Positions 45,711 to 54,042 of a stretch of 64,000 bases of DNA are shown in pieces. The stretch is from the NCBI GenBank assembly GCA_963824645.1, contig CAWGQC010000012.1:62001-126000 (forward strand), in the 5' to 3' direction. Each line of letters starts with the position of its first letter. The stretch's first letter is position 1. The translations under genes were made by a program, and so were the position numbers. The notes under the pieces are model-generated. The model made no database searches. It was given only the letters and a program-made list of their open reading frames with translations, and was not told the DNA's origin. This DNA is from Bog-756 sp963824645 (lineage in GTDB: Bacteria > Actinomycetota > Acidimicrobiia > Acidimicrobiales > RAAP-2).

Positions 45711-46450
45711 CGAAGGGCGGGGCGGATGAGGAGGGCGAGGGTTTCTTCGTCAAGATCTGCGGAGTGACCAGCGAAGCCGACGCCCTGCTGGCCGTGGGGA
45801 TGGGCGCTTCGGCCGTCGGTTTCGTGTTCGCCCCGTCGCCCCGACAGATGGCCCCGGGCGCAGTGGCCGACATCGTCAAGCGGCTGCCCCACGAGACGGT
45901 CACCGTAGGCGTCTTCCGGGACGAGGCTCCTCAGAGGGTGATCGAGATCGCCAACCAGATCGGACTGCAGGCTGTGCAGCTCCATGGCATGGAGTCGGCC
46001 GAGGACACCCGGTGGATCGCCAGCCGGACCGCCTGCACCATCAAGGCCTTTCCCGCCGGTCACCGCAATATCGAACGGTTCGACGCCTATGGTGCCCAGT
46101 TCCTCCTGATCGACGGAGCCAACCCCGGATCGGGCGAGCTTTTCGACTGGCGTCTGGGGGAAGGAGTGGTCGACCCCGGTCGTCTCATCGTCTCGGGTGG
46201 GCTCCGACCGGGCAACGTGGGCGCAGCCATCGTGCATCTGCGCCCGTGGGGAGTCGACGTGTGCAGCGGCGTGGAAGCCTCGCCGGGGGTCAAGGATCCG
46301 GGCAAACTCCGGGCGTTCATGGCCGCCGCCCAAGCCGCGGCCAGCCAGGTGGCCCGGTCCCAACAGCTCGAACCGTCCGGCGCCGGGGCGGGCGAAGGCA
46401 CGGTCAACGGCGACGATCCCTCGGGACTCTTCGATTGGCAGAACGAGTAA
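45707..46450 (+). CDS. trpF: Phosphoribosylanthranilate isomerase
   Basis: Dedicated PRA isomerase, 247 residues. The catalytic Cys is in FFVKICGVTSEADA and the Asp in FLLIDGANPGSGELFDW; phosphate-binding loops are VSGGLRPGNVG and CSGVEASPGVKDP. A 40-residue tail follows the barrel. Most actinobacteria lack trpF and rely on PriA, so its presence beside a PriA-like HisA is notable. Start GTG 45707 overlaps trpC; the stop TAA shares its last base with the trpB ATG. Confidence 0.93.
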   Translation: MTKGGADEEGEGFFVKICGVTSEADALLAVGMGASAVGFVFAPSPRQMAPGAVADIVKRLPHETVTVGVFRDEAPQRVIEIANQIGLQAVQLHGMESAEDTRWIASRTACTIKAFPAGHRNIERFDAYGAQFLLIDGANPGSGELFDWRLGEGVVDPGRLIVSGGLRPGNVGAAIVHLRPWGVDVCSGVEASPGVKDPGKLRAFMAAAQAAASQVARSQQLEPSGAGAGEGTVNGDDPSGLFDWQNE

Positions 46451-47637
46451 TGACCACCGAGATCATGGGGGACCCCGGCCCGAGCGGCCGGTTCGGCCAA
46501 TTCGGCGGGCGCTACGTCCCCGAGTCGCTGGTGCCGGCCTGTACCGAGCTCGAAGCAGCCTTCCGGACGGCGTGGGGCGATACCTCCTTTCGGGCCGAGC
46601 TCGACGGACTGCTGGGCAGCTTCGGGGGCCGGCCCACACCGGTCACCGAGTGCCGTCGTCTCTCGGCCGAGGTGGGCCTGCGGATCCTCCTCAAACGAGA
46701 GGACCTGGCCCACACCGGCTCCCACAAGATCAACAATGTGGTGGGCCAGGGACTGCTGGCCCGCCGCATGGGCAAGACCCGGCTGATCGCCGAGACCGGG
46801 GCCGGGCAGCACGGTGTGGCCACGGCTACGGCCGCCGCCCTGTTCGGCATGACCTGCACCGTCTACATGGGAGAGGTGGACACCCACCGACAGGAGCTCA
46901 ACGTCTTCCGCATGGAACTTCTGGGGGCCGAGGTGCGGCCGGTATACAGCGGGAGCAGGACGCTCAAGGACGCCGTCAACGAGGCTCTGCGCGATTGGGT
47001 GGCCACGGTCGGCGACACCCACTACTGCGTGGGTTCGGTCATGGGGCCCCATCCCTTTCCGTGGATGGTCCGCCAGTTCCAGCGGGTGATCGGCGAAGAG
47101 GCCCGCCAGCAGTGTCGCCAGCTCCTGGACGGAAAGGACCCCGACGTGGTGGTGGCCTGCGCCGGGGGCGGTTCCAACGCCGCCGGTATCTTCGCCGGAT
47201 TCGCCGACACCACCGGGGCCGCTCTGGTGGCGGTCGAGGCGGCCGGCGGAGCGGCGATGACCAACGGCATCCCCGGAGTGCTCCACGGAATGCGCAGTTC
47301 CCTCATCCAGAACGAGGAGGGCCAGATCCTCGAGGCCCACTCCATATCGGCAGGCCTTGATTATCCGGGCATCGGTCCCGAACACGCCCATCTGGGCCAG
47401 GTGGGTCGGGCCCGCTACGAATCGGCCGGCGACGACCAGGTACTGGACGCTCTGCAGCGGTTGGCCCGCACCGAAGGGATCATCCCGGCCCTCGAGTCGG
47501 CCCACGCCCTGGCCTGGGTCATCGCCCGGGCCGGTTCGCCCGACCTACCCACCGGATCGACCGTGCTGATCAACCTGTCCGGACGGGGCGACAAGGACGT
47601 GGCCCAGGTGCGCGACCTGCTGCGAACGCCCTCGTGA
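46450..47637 (+). CDS. trpB: Tryptophan synthase beta chain
   Basis: PLP enzyme that joins indole and serine. Signatures are GQFGGRYVPESLVPAC, the PLP Lys in HTGSHKINN, AETGAGQHGVATATAAA, the phosphate cup CAGGGSNAAGIF, and the C-terminal INLSGRGDKDVAQV. Residue Glu of LIAETGAGQHG is the catalytic acid. Length of 395 residues is that of TrpB1, the form paired with TrpA. It overlaps trpA by 4 bases. Confidence 0.97.
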   Translation: MTTEIMGDPGPSGRFGQFGGRYVPESLVPACTELEAAFRTAWGDTSFRAELDGLLGSFGGRPTPVTECRRLSAEVGLRILLKREDLAHTGSHKINNVVGQGLLARRMGKTRLIAETGAGQHGVATATAAALFGMTCTVYMGEVDTHRQELNVFRMELLGAEVRPVYSGSRTLKDAVNEALRDWVATVGDTHYCVGSVMGPHPFPWMVRQFQRVIGEEARQQCRQLLDGKDPDVVVACAGGGSNAAGIFAGFADTTGAALVAVEAAGGAAMTNGIPGVLHGMRSSLIQNEEGQILEAHSISAGLDYPGIGPEHAHLGQVGRARYESAGDDQVLDALQRLARTEGIIPALESAHALAWVIARAGSPDLPTGSTVLINLSGRGDKDVAQVRDLLRTPS

Positions 47638-48455
47638 GCTCTCGTCCGGCCCAGCCGGCCACCTCCGTCGATGCGGGCCACGACCAGCTGGCCGCCACCC
47701 TGGTGGCCCACCGTGACGCCGGTCGGAAGCTGCTGGTGCCCTATGTGACCGGTGGGATGGACGACGACTGGCTGTTGACCGTGGAGGCGCTGGCCGACGC
47801 CGGGGCCGATGCCATCGAGGTGGGCATCCCCTTCTCCGACCCGATGATCGACGGCCCGACCATCCAGGAGGCGTCGCTGCGGGCCTTGGAACGGGGTACC
47901 ACCCCCGACGGGATCCTGGCCGATCTCAGCCGTATCGATGCCGGTGTGCCCCTGGTGGTGATGACTTACTACAACCTCATCGTCCGGGCCGGGCACGCCC
48001 GTATGGCCGGCACCCTGGCCCAGTCCGGTGTGGCCGGGGCCATCCTGCCCGACCTGCCACTGGAGGAGCTCGACCCGTGGTCGGAGGCGGCCGATCGCGC
48101 CGGCGTGGCCACCGTGTTGTTGGTGGCCCCGTCCACTCCTCCCGACAGGGTGCAGGCCATCTGCGCCCGCTCCCGCGGCTTCGTCTACGCCGTCGGTCGC
48201 ATGGGGGTCACCGGCGAGCAGGCCCAGCTGGCCGAAACGGCGGGGCAGACGGCCCTACGGGCTATGGAGGTCACCAAGTTACCGGTGTGCGTGGGCATCG
48301 GAGTCTCCACGCCGGAACAGGCCGTCGACGTCTGTCGGGTGGCCGATGGGGTGGTGGTCGGTTCGGCCCTTGTGCGACGCCTGCTGGAAGGAGCCGGGCC
48401 CGACGGGGCGGCCGACTTCGTGGCCACGCTGCGCCGCGCCCTCGACACCCTCTGA
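47634..48455 (+). CDS. trpA: Tryptophan synthase alpha chain
   Basis: TIM-barrel subunit that cleaves indole-3-glycerol phosphate. The catalytic Glu is in AIEVGIPFSDPMIDGPTIQ, with the second acid in the same stretch; MTYYNLIVRAG, ILPDLPLEE and GIGVSTPEQAVDV are also family marks. Start GTG 47634 overlaps the trpB stop. It is convergent with the ABC1/UbiB gene, 21 bases away; CCCCT-GGTC-AGGGG (48471-48484) may be a short terminator there. Confidence 0.96.
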   Translation: MSSRPAQPATSVDAGHDQLAATLVAHRDAGRKLLVPYVTGGMDDDWLLTVEALADAGADAIEVGIPFSDPMIDGPTIQEASLRALERGTTPDGILADLSRIDAGVPLVVMTYYNLIVRAGHARMAGTLAQSGVAGAILPDLPLEELDPWSEAADRAGVATVLLVAPSTPPDRVQAICARSRGFVYAVGRMGVTGEQAQLAETAGQTALRAMEVTKLPVCVGIGVSTPEQAVDVCRVADGVVVGSALVRRLLEGAGPDGAADFVATLRRALDTL

Positions 48456-48476
48456 GCCTCGGCGCCGGCCCCCTGG

Positions 48477-50171
48477 TCAGGGGTGGGGTGCCGGTCGCGC
48501 CAGGCGTCCGATGGTCCGGAGCAGGGACGGGCGACGCCGGCTCTCCGAGCGCGACTCGAGCCGACGCCGGATCAGTTCCCGACGCTCCTGCAGGTCGCGG
48601 AAGGTGATGGCCCCGGTGTCGTCGGCGAATCCCATGGCCGCCCGGTAGCCATCCAGATCGATGGCACTTTCGGCCAGCTCCAGGCCGATGTCGCGGGCGA
48701 TCCGGTCTCCGTGCCGTTCGGTGAAATAGGTGATGACGGCCAGGATCTCCCCCAGGATGTCGACGTCAGGAGCCAGCGTGGCCATCGAACCGTTAAGGAA
48801 GAGGATGTCCTTCACGAACAGCATCAGCTCCTTGGGCAGGCGGGCCCCGTAGCCGAGCAGGGCCTTGGTCACCTCCCTCAGCTCGGCCACCATCTCGTCC
48901 GCCGTCAACACGGTGGGGTCGATGGGGGGCCGGTCCAGTCCGAGGTCGCTGATGACGGCCTCCACATCGGCATCGGGGGGCAGAGCTCCGAGGTCGCGGA
49001 GAGCCTCGACCTGCACGGTCAGGTTGTTGGAGGTGGCCCCCATCTGCAGTCGCAGGAAGGCCAGACGCTTCCGCTCGTCGAGGCGGCCCGTGATCCCGAA
49101 ATCGAGCAGGGCCACCGTGCCGTCCCGTTGAACGAGGAGGTTGCCGCCGTGCAGGTCGCCGTGGAAGACCCCGTGCAACAGAGCTCCCTCCAGAAAGGTG
49201 ATCAGGCTGGAACGAAGAACGGCGGCGGTGTCGATACCGGCCGCCCGCATCCCCGGGGCGTCTTCCCAGGAGAACCCGTGGAGGTGCTCCATGACCAGCA
49301 CCCGTCGAGTGACCAGGTCGGGATGGGGGCGGGGCACCACGATGAGGTGGTCGGCGCTGTCCGCCATGACCTCGGCCAGATCCAGCATGTTCTGGGCTTC
49401 GAGGCGGAAGTCGAGCTCCTCGACGATGGTTTCGGCGAAGAGGTCGACCAGGGCGGGGGGATTGGTGAGAGCAGTGATCGGGATGCGCCCGACCAGCAGG
49501 GGAGTGACCCAGGCCATGGCGGCGATGTCCAACCGGACCAGCGACGCCACACTCCGGCGCTGGACCTTGACCACTACCCGCTCGCCCGTCCGCAAGGTGG
49601 CGGTATGCACCTGGGCGATCGAGGCCGACGCCAGAGGGACCGGATCGAACGAGGTGAAGACCTCCCCCAGAGTGCGCCCCAGGTCTTCCTCGATGGTGCG
49701 GCGTACGGCGGAGAACGGTTCGGGGGGTACCTGATCGCGGAGCAGGCGGAACTCCTCCACCAGCTCTTCGGGAAAGATCCCCTCACCCGACGAGATGATC
49801 TGTCCGAGTTTGATGTACGTCGGCCCCAGGCGCTCGAAGGCCGAGCGCAGCCGGCGGGACATCCCGGTGCGGGAGCGCTCGGTTCCCCGGTCGCGCAGCC
49901 ACCATCCGGCCAGGGCGGAACCGATCCGGACCACGACGGCCAGGGCCCGGATGCCCGACGGCAGTCGCTGCGGGCTCACCAGCTCCCGGGCCAGTGCAGC
50001 CGCGCCCTGGCGCAGTACCCCGATGTCACCGTCGGCATCGGTCGGGAAACGCCAGGCCATGGTGGCGGGCTCGACCGTCCAGGGGCCGTTGGGGGTGAAC
50101 GCCCCTATGGCCAGATCGGGTCGGCCTCTCGGGGCCGGTGCGGGACCGGATGGGCTCAACGGCTCAACCAT
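48477..50171 (-). CDS. ABC1/AarF/UbiB-family atypical kinase
   Basis: UbiB-type protein kinase-like ATPase, often linked to isoprenoid quinone or lipid metabolism. The family KxGQ motif is in LGPTYIKLGQIISS, the Ala-rich loop is SASIAQVHTA, the catalytic loop VFHGDLHGGNLLV and the metal loop VALLDFGITG. Length of 564 residues is typical. TACCGT 9 bases before ATG 50171 suggests a leaderless promoter. A menaquinone-related role would fit this organism but is inference. Confidence 0.9.
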   Translation of the reverse strand: MVEPLSPSGPAPAPRGRPDLAIGAFTPNGPWTVEPATMAWRFPTDADGDIGVLRQGAAALARELVSPQRLPSGIRALAVVVRIGSALAGWWLRDRGTERSRTGMSRRLRSAFERLGPTYIKLGQIISSGEGIFPEELVEEFRLLRDQVPPEPFSAVRRTIEEDLGRTLGEVFTSFDPVPLASASIAQVHTATLRTGERVVVKVQRRSVASLVRLDIAAMAWVTPLLVGRIPITALTNPPALVDLFAETIVEELDFRLEAQNMLDLAEVMADSADHLIVVPRPHPDLVTRRVLVMEHLHGFSWEDAPGMRAAGIDTAAVLRSSLITFLEGALLHGVFHGDLHGGNLLVQRDGTVALLDFGITGRLDERKRLAFLRLQMGATSNNLTVQVEALRDLGALPPDADVEAVISDLGLDRPPIDPTVLTADEMVAELREVTKALLGYGARLPKELMLFVKDILFLNGSMATLAPDVDILGEILAVITYFTERHGDRIARDIGLELAESAIDLDGYRAAMGFADDTGAITFRDLQERRELIRRRLESRSESRRRPSLLRTIGRLARPAPHP

Positions 50172-50180
50172 GGTGATCCA

Positions 50181-50186
50181 ACGGTA
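50181..50186 (-). promoter_or_regulatory. Putative -10 element TACCGT
   Basis: Minus-strand TACCGT ends 9 bases before ATG 50171. Confidence 0.35.
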
Positions 50187-50257
50187 GGGGGATGGCGGTC
50201 GGCACCGCCCCTCTGACCGGTTGCGTCGTGCCCCGCCCGACTACAGAAACGATGGGC

Positions 50258-51457
50258 TCAGGCCGGCTTGATCACCAGGCACCCGTTGTGCCCGCCGAAC
50301 CCGAATGAGTTGGACAGCACCGGTCCGGGCTCCCATGCCCGTGCCGCGCCGGCCACGATGTCGAGGTGGATCTCGGGATCCGGCTGCTCGTAGCCCGAGG
50401 TCGGAGGGATGAGGCCGTTGCGGATGCTGAGGATGGCAGCCACAGCCTCGATGGCACCGCACGCCCCCAGCCCGTGTCCGGTGATGCCCTTGGTCGAGGT
50501 CACCGGCGGAGCGCTGGCCCCGAATACCTTGGCGATGGCGTCGGCCTCGGCCCGGTCGTTGAGTGGGGTCGAGGTGCCGTGGGCATTGATGTGGCCGATC
50601 TGGTCGGGGGTGACGTCGGCATCCTCCATGGCCAGGGTCATGCAGGCGGCTGCCCCCGAGCCGCCGGGAATGGGCGCCGTGATGTGATGGGCGTCGGCGG
50701 TACTGGCCGAACCGGCCAATTCTGCGTAGATGCGGGCGCCCCGCGCCACAGCGTGGTTCCAGTCCTCGAGCACCAGGGCTCCGGCCCCCTCGGTGATCAC
50801 GAAGCCGTCCCGCCGGATATCGAACGGGCGGGACACGCCGGAGGTCGACAGGGCCGTCATGTTGGAGAAGGCAGCCATGCCGACACCGGTCATCCCTGCT
50901 TCGGCGGCGCCCCCGATGGCTACGTCACACCGCCCCGACGCCACCAGCCAGGCCGCGTGCCCGATGCTGTGGGCCCCCGCCGCGCAGGCCGTGGTGATGG
51001 TCTCGGAGGGCCCGTGCCACCCCATGCGGATGGAGACGTTGGCCGCCGCCGCATTGGACATCATCATGGGTACCAGCCGGGGCGATACCCGGCGGGCACC
51101 CTTCTCACCGAACAGCAGGATCTGAGCCTCGAGGGTCTCCAGACCCCCCACACCGGTCCCCATCACCACACCGGTTCGGCCCGGATCAGCGCCGATCTCG
51201 CCGGCGTCCTCGACCGCCATGGTGGCCACCGCCACACCGAACTGGGTGAACCGGTCCACCTGCCGGGCCTCTTTGGTGGTGAACCACTGCTCGGGATCGA
51301 AATCGGGCACCCGTCGCTCGCCCACCGGGGGAGCCCCGTTGAGACCGGTCCACAGGGACTCGGGTCCCAGGCCGCAACACGAGACGACGCCAAGGCCGGT
51401 GACGGCGACGCGACGTCCAGCCACCGGATCGCCGGCAGGACCGATCCCCAGGAGCAT
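50258..51457 (-). CDS. fabF: Beta-ketoacyl-ACP synthase II
   Basis: Elongation condensing enzyme of type II fatty-acid synthesis. The Cys-His-His triad is visible as TTACAAGAHSIG, NAHGTSTPLNDRAE and STKGITGHGLGACGAIEA; the last has Cys where Ala is usual. NSFGFGGHNGCLV closes the fold. Start ATG 51457 overlaps the acpP stop as ATGA. It is the last gene of the fabD-fabG-acpP-fabF operon; fabH is absent from the cluster. Confidence 0.95.
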   Translation of the reverse strand: MLLGIGPAGDPVAGRRVAVTGLGVVSCCGLGPESLWTGLNGAPPVGERRVPDFDPEQWFTTKEARQVDRFTQFGVAVATMAVEDAGEIGADPGRTGVVMGTGVGGLETLEAQILLFGEKGARRVSPRLVPMMMSNAAAANVSIRMGWHGPSETITTACAAGAHSIGHAAWLVASGRCDVAIGGAAEAGMTGVGMAAFSNMTALSTSGVSRPFDIRRDGFVITEGAGALVLEDWNHAVARGARIYAELAGSASTADAHHITAPIPGGSGAAACMTLAMEDADVTPDQIGHINAHGTSTPLNDRAEADAIAKVFGASAPPVTSTKGITGHGLGACGAIEAVAAILSIRNGLIPPTSGYEQPDPEIHLDIVAGAARAWEPGPVLSNSFGFGGHNGCLVIKPA

Positions 51458-51696
51458 CAGAGCTTGGCGTTGATCAGATCGAACGCCTGACCCACCGTCT
51501 CGATGCCTTCGAGCTCGGTTTCCTCCACCGAGACGTCGAAGCTCTCTTCGAGGGCCATCACCAGTTCCACGAGGTCGAGACTGTCGGCATCGAGATCCTC
51601 GGCGAACCGAGCTTCCCGGGTCACCTTGTCCCCACTGACCTGGAGGACCTCGACCGCGCACTCCTTGAACTTCTCGAATGCCTCGTCGTCACTCAC
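51457..51696 (-). CDS. acpP: Acyl carrier protein
   Basis: A 79-residue acidic carrier protein. The phosphopantetheine Ser is in FAEDLDADSLDLVELVMAL. Start GTG 51696 is set by a strong Shine-Dalgarno AAAAGGAG 7 bases upstream, in contrast to the leaderless genes nearby. The reading frame is open upstream through a low-complexity Glu-Thr repeat, which is unlikely to be translated as part of ACP. Confidence 0.95.
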   Translation of the reverse strand: MSDDEAFEKFKECAVEVLQVSGDKVTREARFAEDLDADSLDLVELVMALEESFDVSVEETELEGIETVGQAFDLINAKL

Positions 51697-51730
51697 GCGT
51701 TTGCTCCTTTTCCATTTCTGGTTTTCATGC

Positions 51731-51760
51731 TCGGTCTCTGTCTCGGTCTCGGTCTCTATC
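51731..51760. repeat. Short GAGACC-type tandem repeat between fabG and acpP
   Basis: On the minus strand GAGACC/GAGACA units repeat four to five times in the 73-base fabG-acpP gap, just upstream of the ACP ribosome-binding site. Its role is unknown. Confidence 0.6.
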
Positions 51761-51769
51761 GTGCCGCTG

Positions 51770-52516
51770 TCACAGGCCCATACCCAACCCACCGTCGACG
51801 GGTAGGACGGCGCCGGTGATGTAACTCGCCTCCGAGGAGGCCAGAAACCCCACAGCTTCGGCAATCTCCTCGGGACGACCGGGACGACCCAGTGGCACCT
51901 GGGCCGTCATCGAGCCAAGTCGGTCTTCGCCGAGAGCTGCGAGCATATTCGTTTCGACCAGGCCCGGCGCGATCACGTTCACCGTGATCGATCGGCTGGC
52001 TACTTCCCGGGCCATGGAACGGGCCATACCGACCAGGCCGGCCTTGGTGGCGGCGTAGTTGGCCTGGCCGGGAGACCCGATGAAGGCACCGACGGACGAA
52101 ACCATGATGATCCGGCCGCGGTGGAGCCGCACCATCCTGGTCAGGGCCCTTTTTGACACCCGGAAGACCCCCGACAGGTTGGTCTCGATGACCTCGGACC
52201 ACGCGTCTTCGCTCATCCGCAGTACCAGTGTGTCCCGGGTGACACCGGCATTGGCCACCAGCACCTCGACCGGCCCCCAGGTCGACTCGACGGTGGCGAA
52301 AGCCTCGTCCACCTGCTGCGGATCGGTTACGTCGCAGGCCAGTGGAAGAAGGTGGTCACCCAGCAGTCCGGTGTCCTCCACGCCACCCGAACGTGAGGTC
52401 ACCGCCACTCTGTCGCCCCGGCGGTGGAACCACTGGGCGCAGGCCAGACCGATTCCCCGCGACCCTCCGGTGACCATGACCACCCTTCCCCCCGGATCCT
52501 CGTGGGGTCCGGTCAC
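51770..52516 (-). CDS. fabG: 3-oxoacyl-ACP reductase
   Basis: NADPH-dependent ketoreductase of fatty-acid elongation; SDR of 248 residues. Motifs are MVTGGSRGIGLACAQW, LVANAGVTRDTLVLRM, the catalytic Ser and Tyr-X3-Lys in VSSVGAFIGSPGQANYAATK, and the C-terminal YITGAVLPVDGGLGMGL typical of FabG. ATG 52516 overlaps the fabD stop by ATGA. Confidence 0.94.
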   Translation of the reverse strand: MTGPHEDPGGRVVMVTGGSRGIGLACAQWFHRRGDRVAVTSRSGGVEDTGLLGDHLLPLACDVTDPQQVDEAFATVESTWGPVEVLVANAGVTRDTLVLRMSEDAWSEVIETNLSGVFRVSKRALTRMVRLHRGRIIMVSSVGAFIGSPGQANYAATKAGLVGMARSMAREVASRSITVNVIAPGLVETNMLAALGEDRLGSMTAQVPLGRPGRPEEIAEAVGFLASSEASYITGAVLPVDGGLGMGL

Positions 52517-53769
52517 GAAGAGCTCTCGGTCGTCCGAATCCAGGCCACCGGTTGGCCCTCGACCACCCGTTCGCCCCGCACGGCCAGCCAGCGGACCAGG
52601 ATTCCGTCGAAGGGGGTACGGACATCGGTGAGCCCCACGGTGCCCACCCGGTCGCCCACGGCCAGGCGGGAGCCCGGTTCGGCCCCTTGGCCGCTACCCG
52701 GGGCGGCGGTGGCCTCGGCCAACGCCGTGCTCTCCAGAGCGGCCAGGGTGACGTCGGGTTCGAACACACCAGGCGTGGGGGACACGATCACCCGTTCGGA
52801 GGTGTAGAGGTGCTCGCCCTGATGGTCGGGACCGGACGCCGTCCAGTCGTCCGTGCCGGCCACCGTGTCCATCAGCTTGTCCAGATCGGCGGGTACGGCC
52901 ACGGCCACGCCCCGCACATCGGGGATGGTGCGACGGACCATGCCGGTGAGGACACCTCCGGGCCCGAGCTCGGCCAAAATGGTGGTGCCCCGACCGCCCA
53001 GTGTCTCGAGGGACTGCCGCCAGCGCACGGGGCTGCAGAGCTGGGCGGACAGCAGGCCGGGCCATTCGGCGGGGTCGGTGTGGACCCGGGCGTCGACGTT
53101 GGCCACTACCGGCACCTCGGGCGAGTGGAAGGTCACACCGTCGAGAGTTTGGCGCAGGCGGGACCGCGCCGGCAGCATGAGCTGGGTGTGGAAGGCACCG
53201 GACACCGGGATGGGGAGAACCTTGCGGGCTCCGAGCTCCTTGGCCCGATCGGTGGCGTTGGCCACCCCCGAGGCTGTTCCGGCGATGACCACCTGGCCTG
53301 GCGCGTTGTAGTTGGCCACCCAGACCTGGTCCTCGGCCCGCTGACAGGCCGCCTCGGCATCATCGTCGGCGATCCCGATCAGCGCGGCCATGGTCCCGGG
53401 CTGCTCGTCGGCCGCCGCCTGCATGGCATCACCCCGTTCGAGGACCAAGCTGGTCCCGTCGGGCAGCGAGAGGGAGCCCGACGCCACCAACGCCGTGTAC
53501 TCGCCCAGGCTGTGTCCGGCGCAAGCGGCCGGAAACAGGCCCAGACGCTCGACGGCGTCCAGGACGACCAAGCTCATCACGAAGGTGGCCAGCTGGGCGT
53601 TGGCCGTACGGGTCAACTCGTCCATGGGGGCATCGAGGAGGAGAGCGGTGATGTCCCGCCCGGCGATCTCCGACGCCTCGGTCGCCACTTCCCAGGAGGG
53701 GTGCTTGACCCAGGCGTGGCCCATCCCGGCCCGCTGTGAACCCTGTCCTGGGAAGGCAAAGGCCAGCAC
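52513..53769 (-). CDS. fabD: Malonyl-CoA:ACP transacylase fused to a biotinyl/lipoyl-like domain
   Basis: Residues 1-310 are a normal FabD: AFAFPGQGSQRAGMG, the nucleophile in CAGHSLGEYTALVASG, VSGAFHTQLM with the catalytic His, and ELGPGGVLTGM. The remaining 105 residues are an addition: RVIVSPTPGVFEPDV, an Ala/Gly-rich linker, then LAVGDRVGTVGLTDVRTPFD and ILVRWLAVRGERVVEGQPVAWIR. This matches the biotinyl/lipoyl attachment fold, but the EAMKM-type hairpin with the modified Lys is missing. Start GTG 53769 has GAAAGGAG upstream. The domain may dock partners or substrate rather than carry a cofactor. Confidence 0.92.
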   Translation of the reverse strand: MLAFAFPGQGSQRAGMGHAWVKHPSWEVATEASEIAGRDITALLLDAPMDELTRTANAQLATFVMSLVVLDAVERLGLFPAACAGHSLGEYTALVASGSLSLPDGTSLVLERGDAMQAAADEQPGTMAALIGIADDDAEAACQRAEDQVWVANYNAPGQVVIAGTASGVANATDRAKELGARKVLPIPVSGAFHTQLMLPARSRLRQTLDGVTFHSPEVPVVANVDARVHTDPAEWPGLLSAQLCSPVRWRQSLETLGGRGTTILAELGPGGVLTGMVRRTIPDVRGVAVAVPADLDKLMDTVAGTDDWTASGPDHQGEHLYTSERVIVSPTPGVFEPDVTLAALESTALAEATAAPGSGQGAEPGSRLAVGDRVGTVGLTDVRTPFDGILVRWLAVRGERVVEGQPVAWIRTTESSS

Positions 53770-53932
53770 CCACCTACTCCTTTCGAAAGCTGCGATCGCA
53801 CCGCCGTGGCTGGACAAGTGTGGCACGACGGCACCGATGGGGGACATTACCCAGGGGTCACCCGTTCAGGGAGGATGGAGATGGCGCCCGGCTTCGACCT
53901 CAGGTCTGGCCGATTTCGTCAATTCCGATGAT

Positions 53933-53960
53933 TGCGGCACCGGACCTCCATCTCTAAGGT
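53933..53960 (+). promoter_or_regulatory. Promoter TTGCGG-N16-TAAGGT for the beta-helix gene
   Basis: A -35-like TTGCGG (53933-53938) and -10 TAAGGT (53955-53960) are 16 bases apart and would give a leader of about 75 bases before ATG 54043. The rest of the 273-base divergent region 53770-54042 shows no gene. Confidence 0.5.
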
Positions 53961-54042
53961 GACCGTCAGTCGGGGCCAACCACGTCCCCGCGGCCGGACA
54001 GAGCCCGACGACGGGCGAGCGATCGTGGAGGAGAGAGCAATT

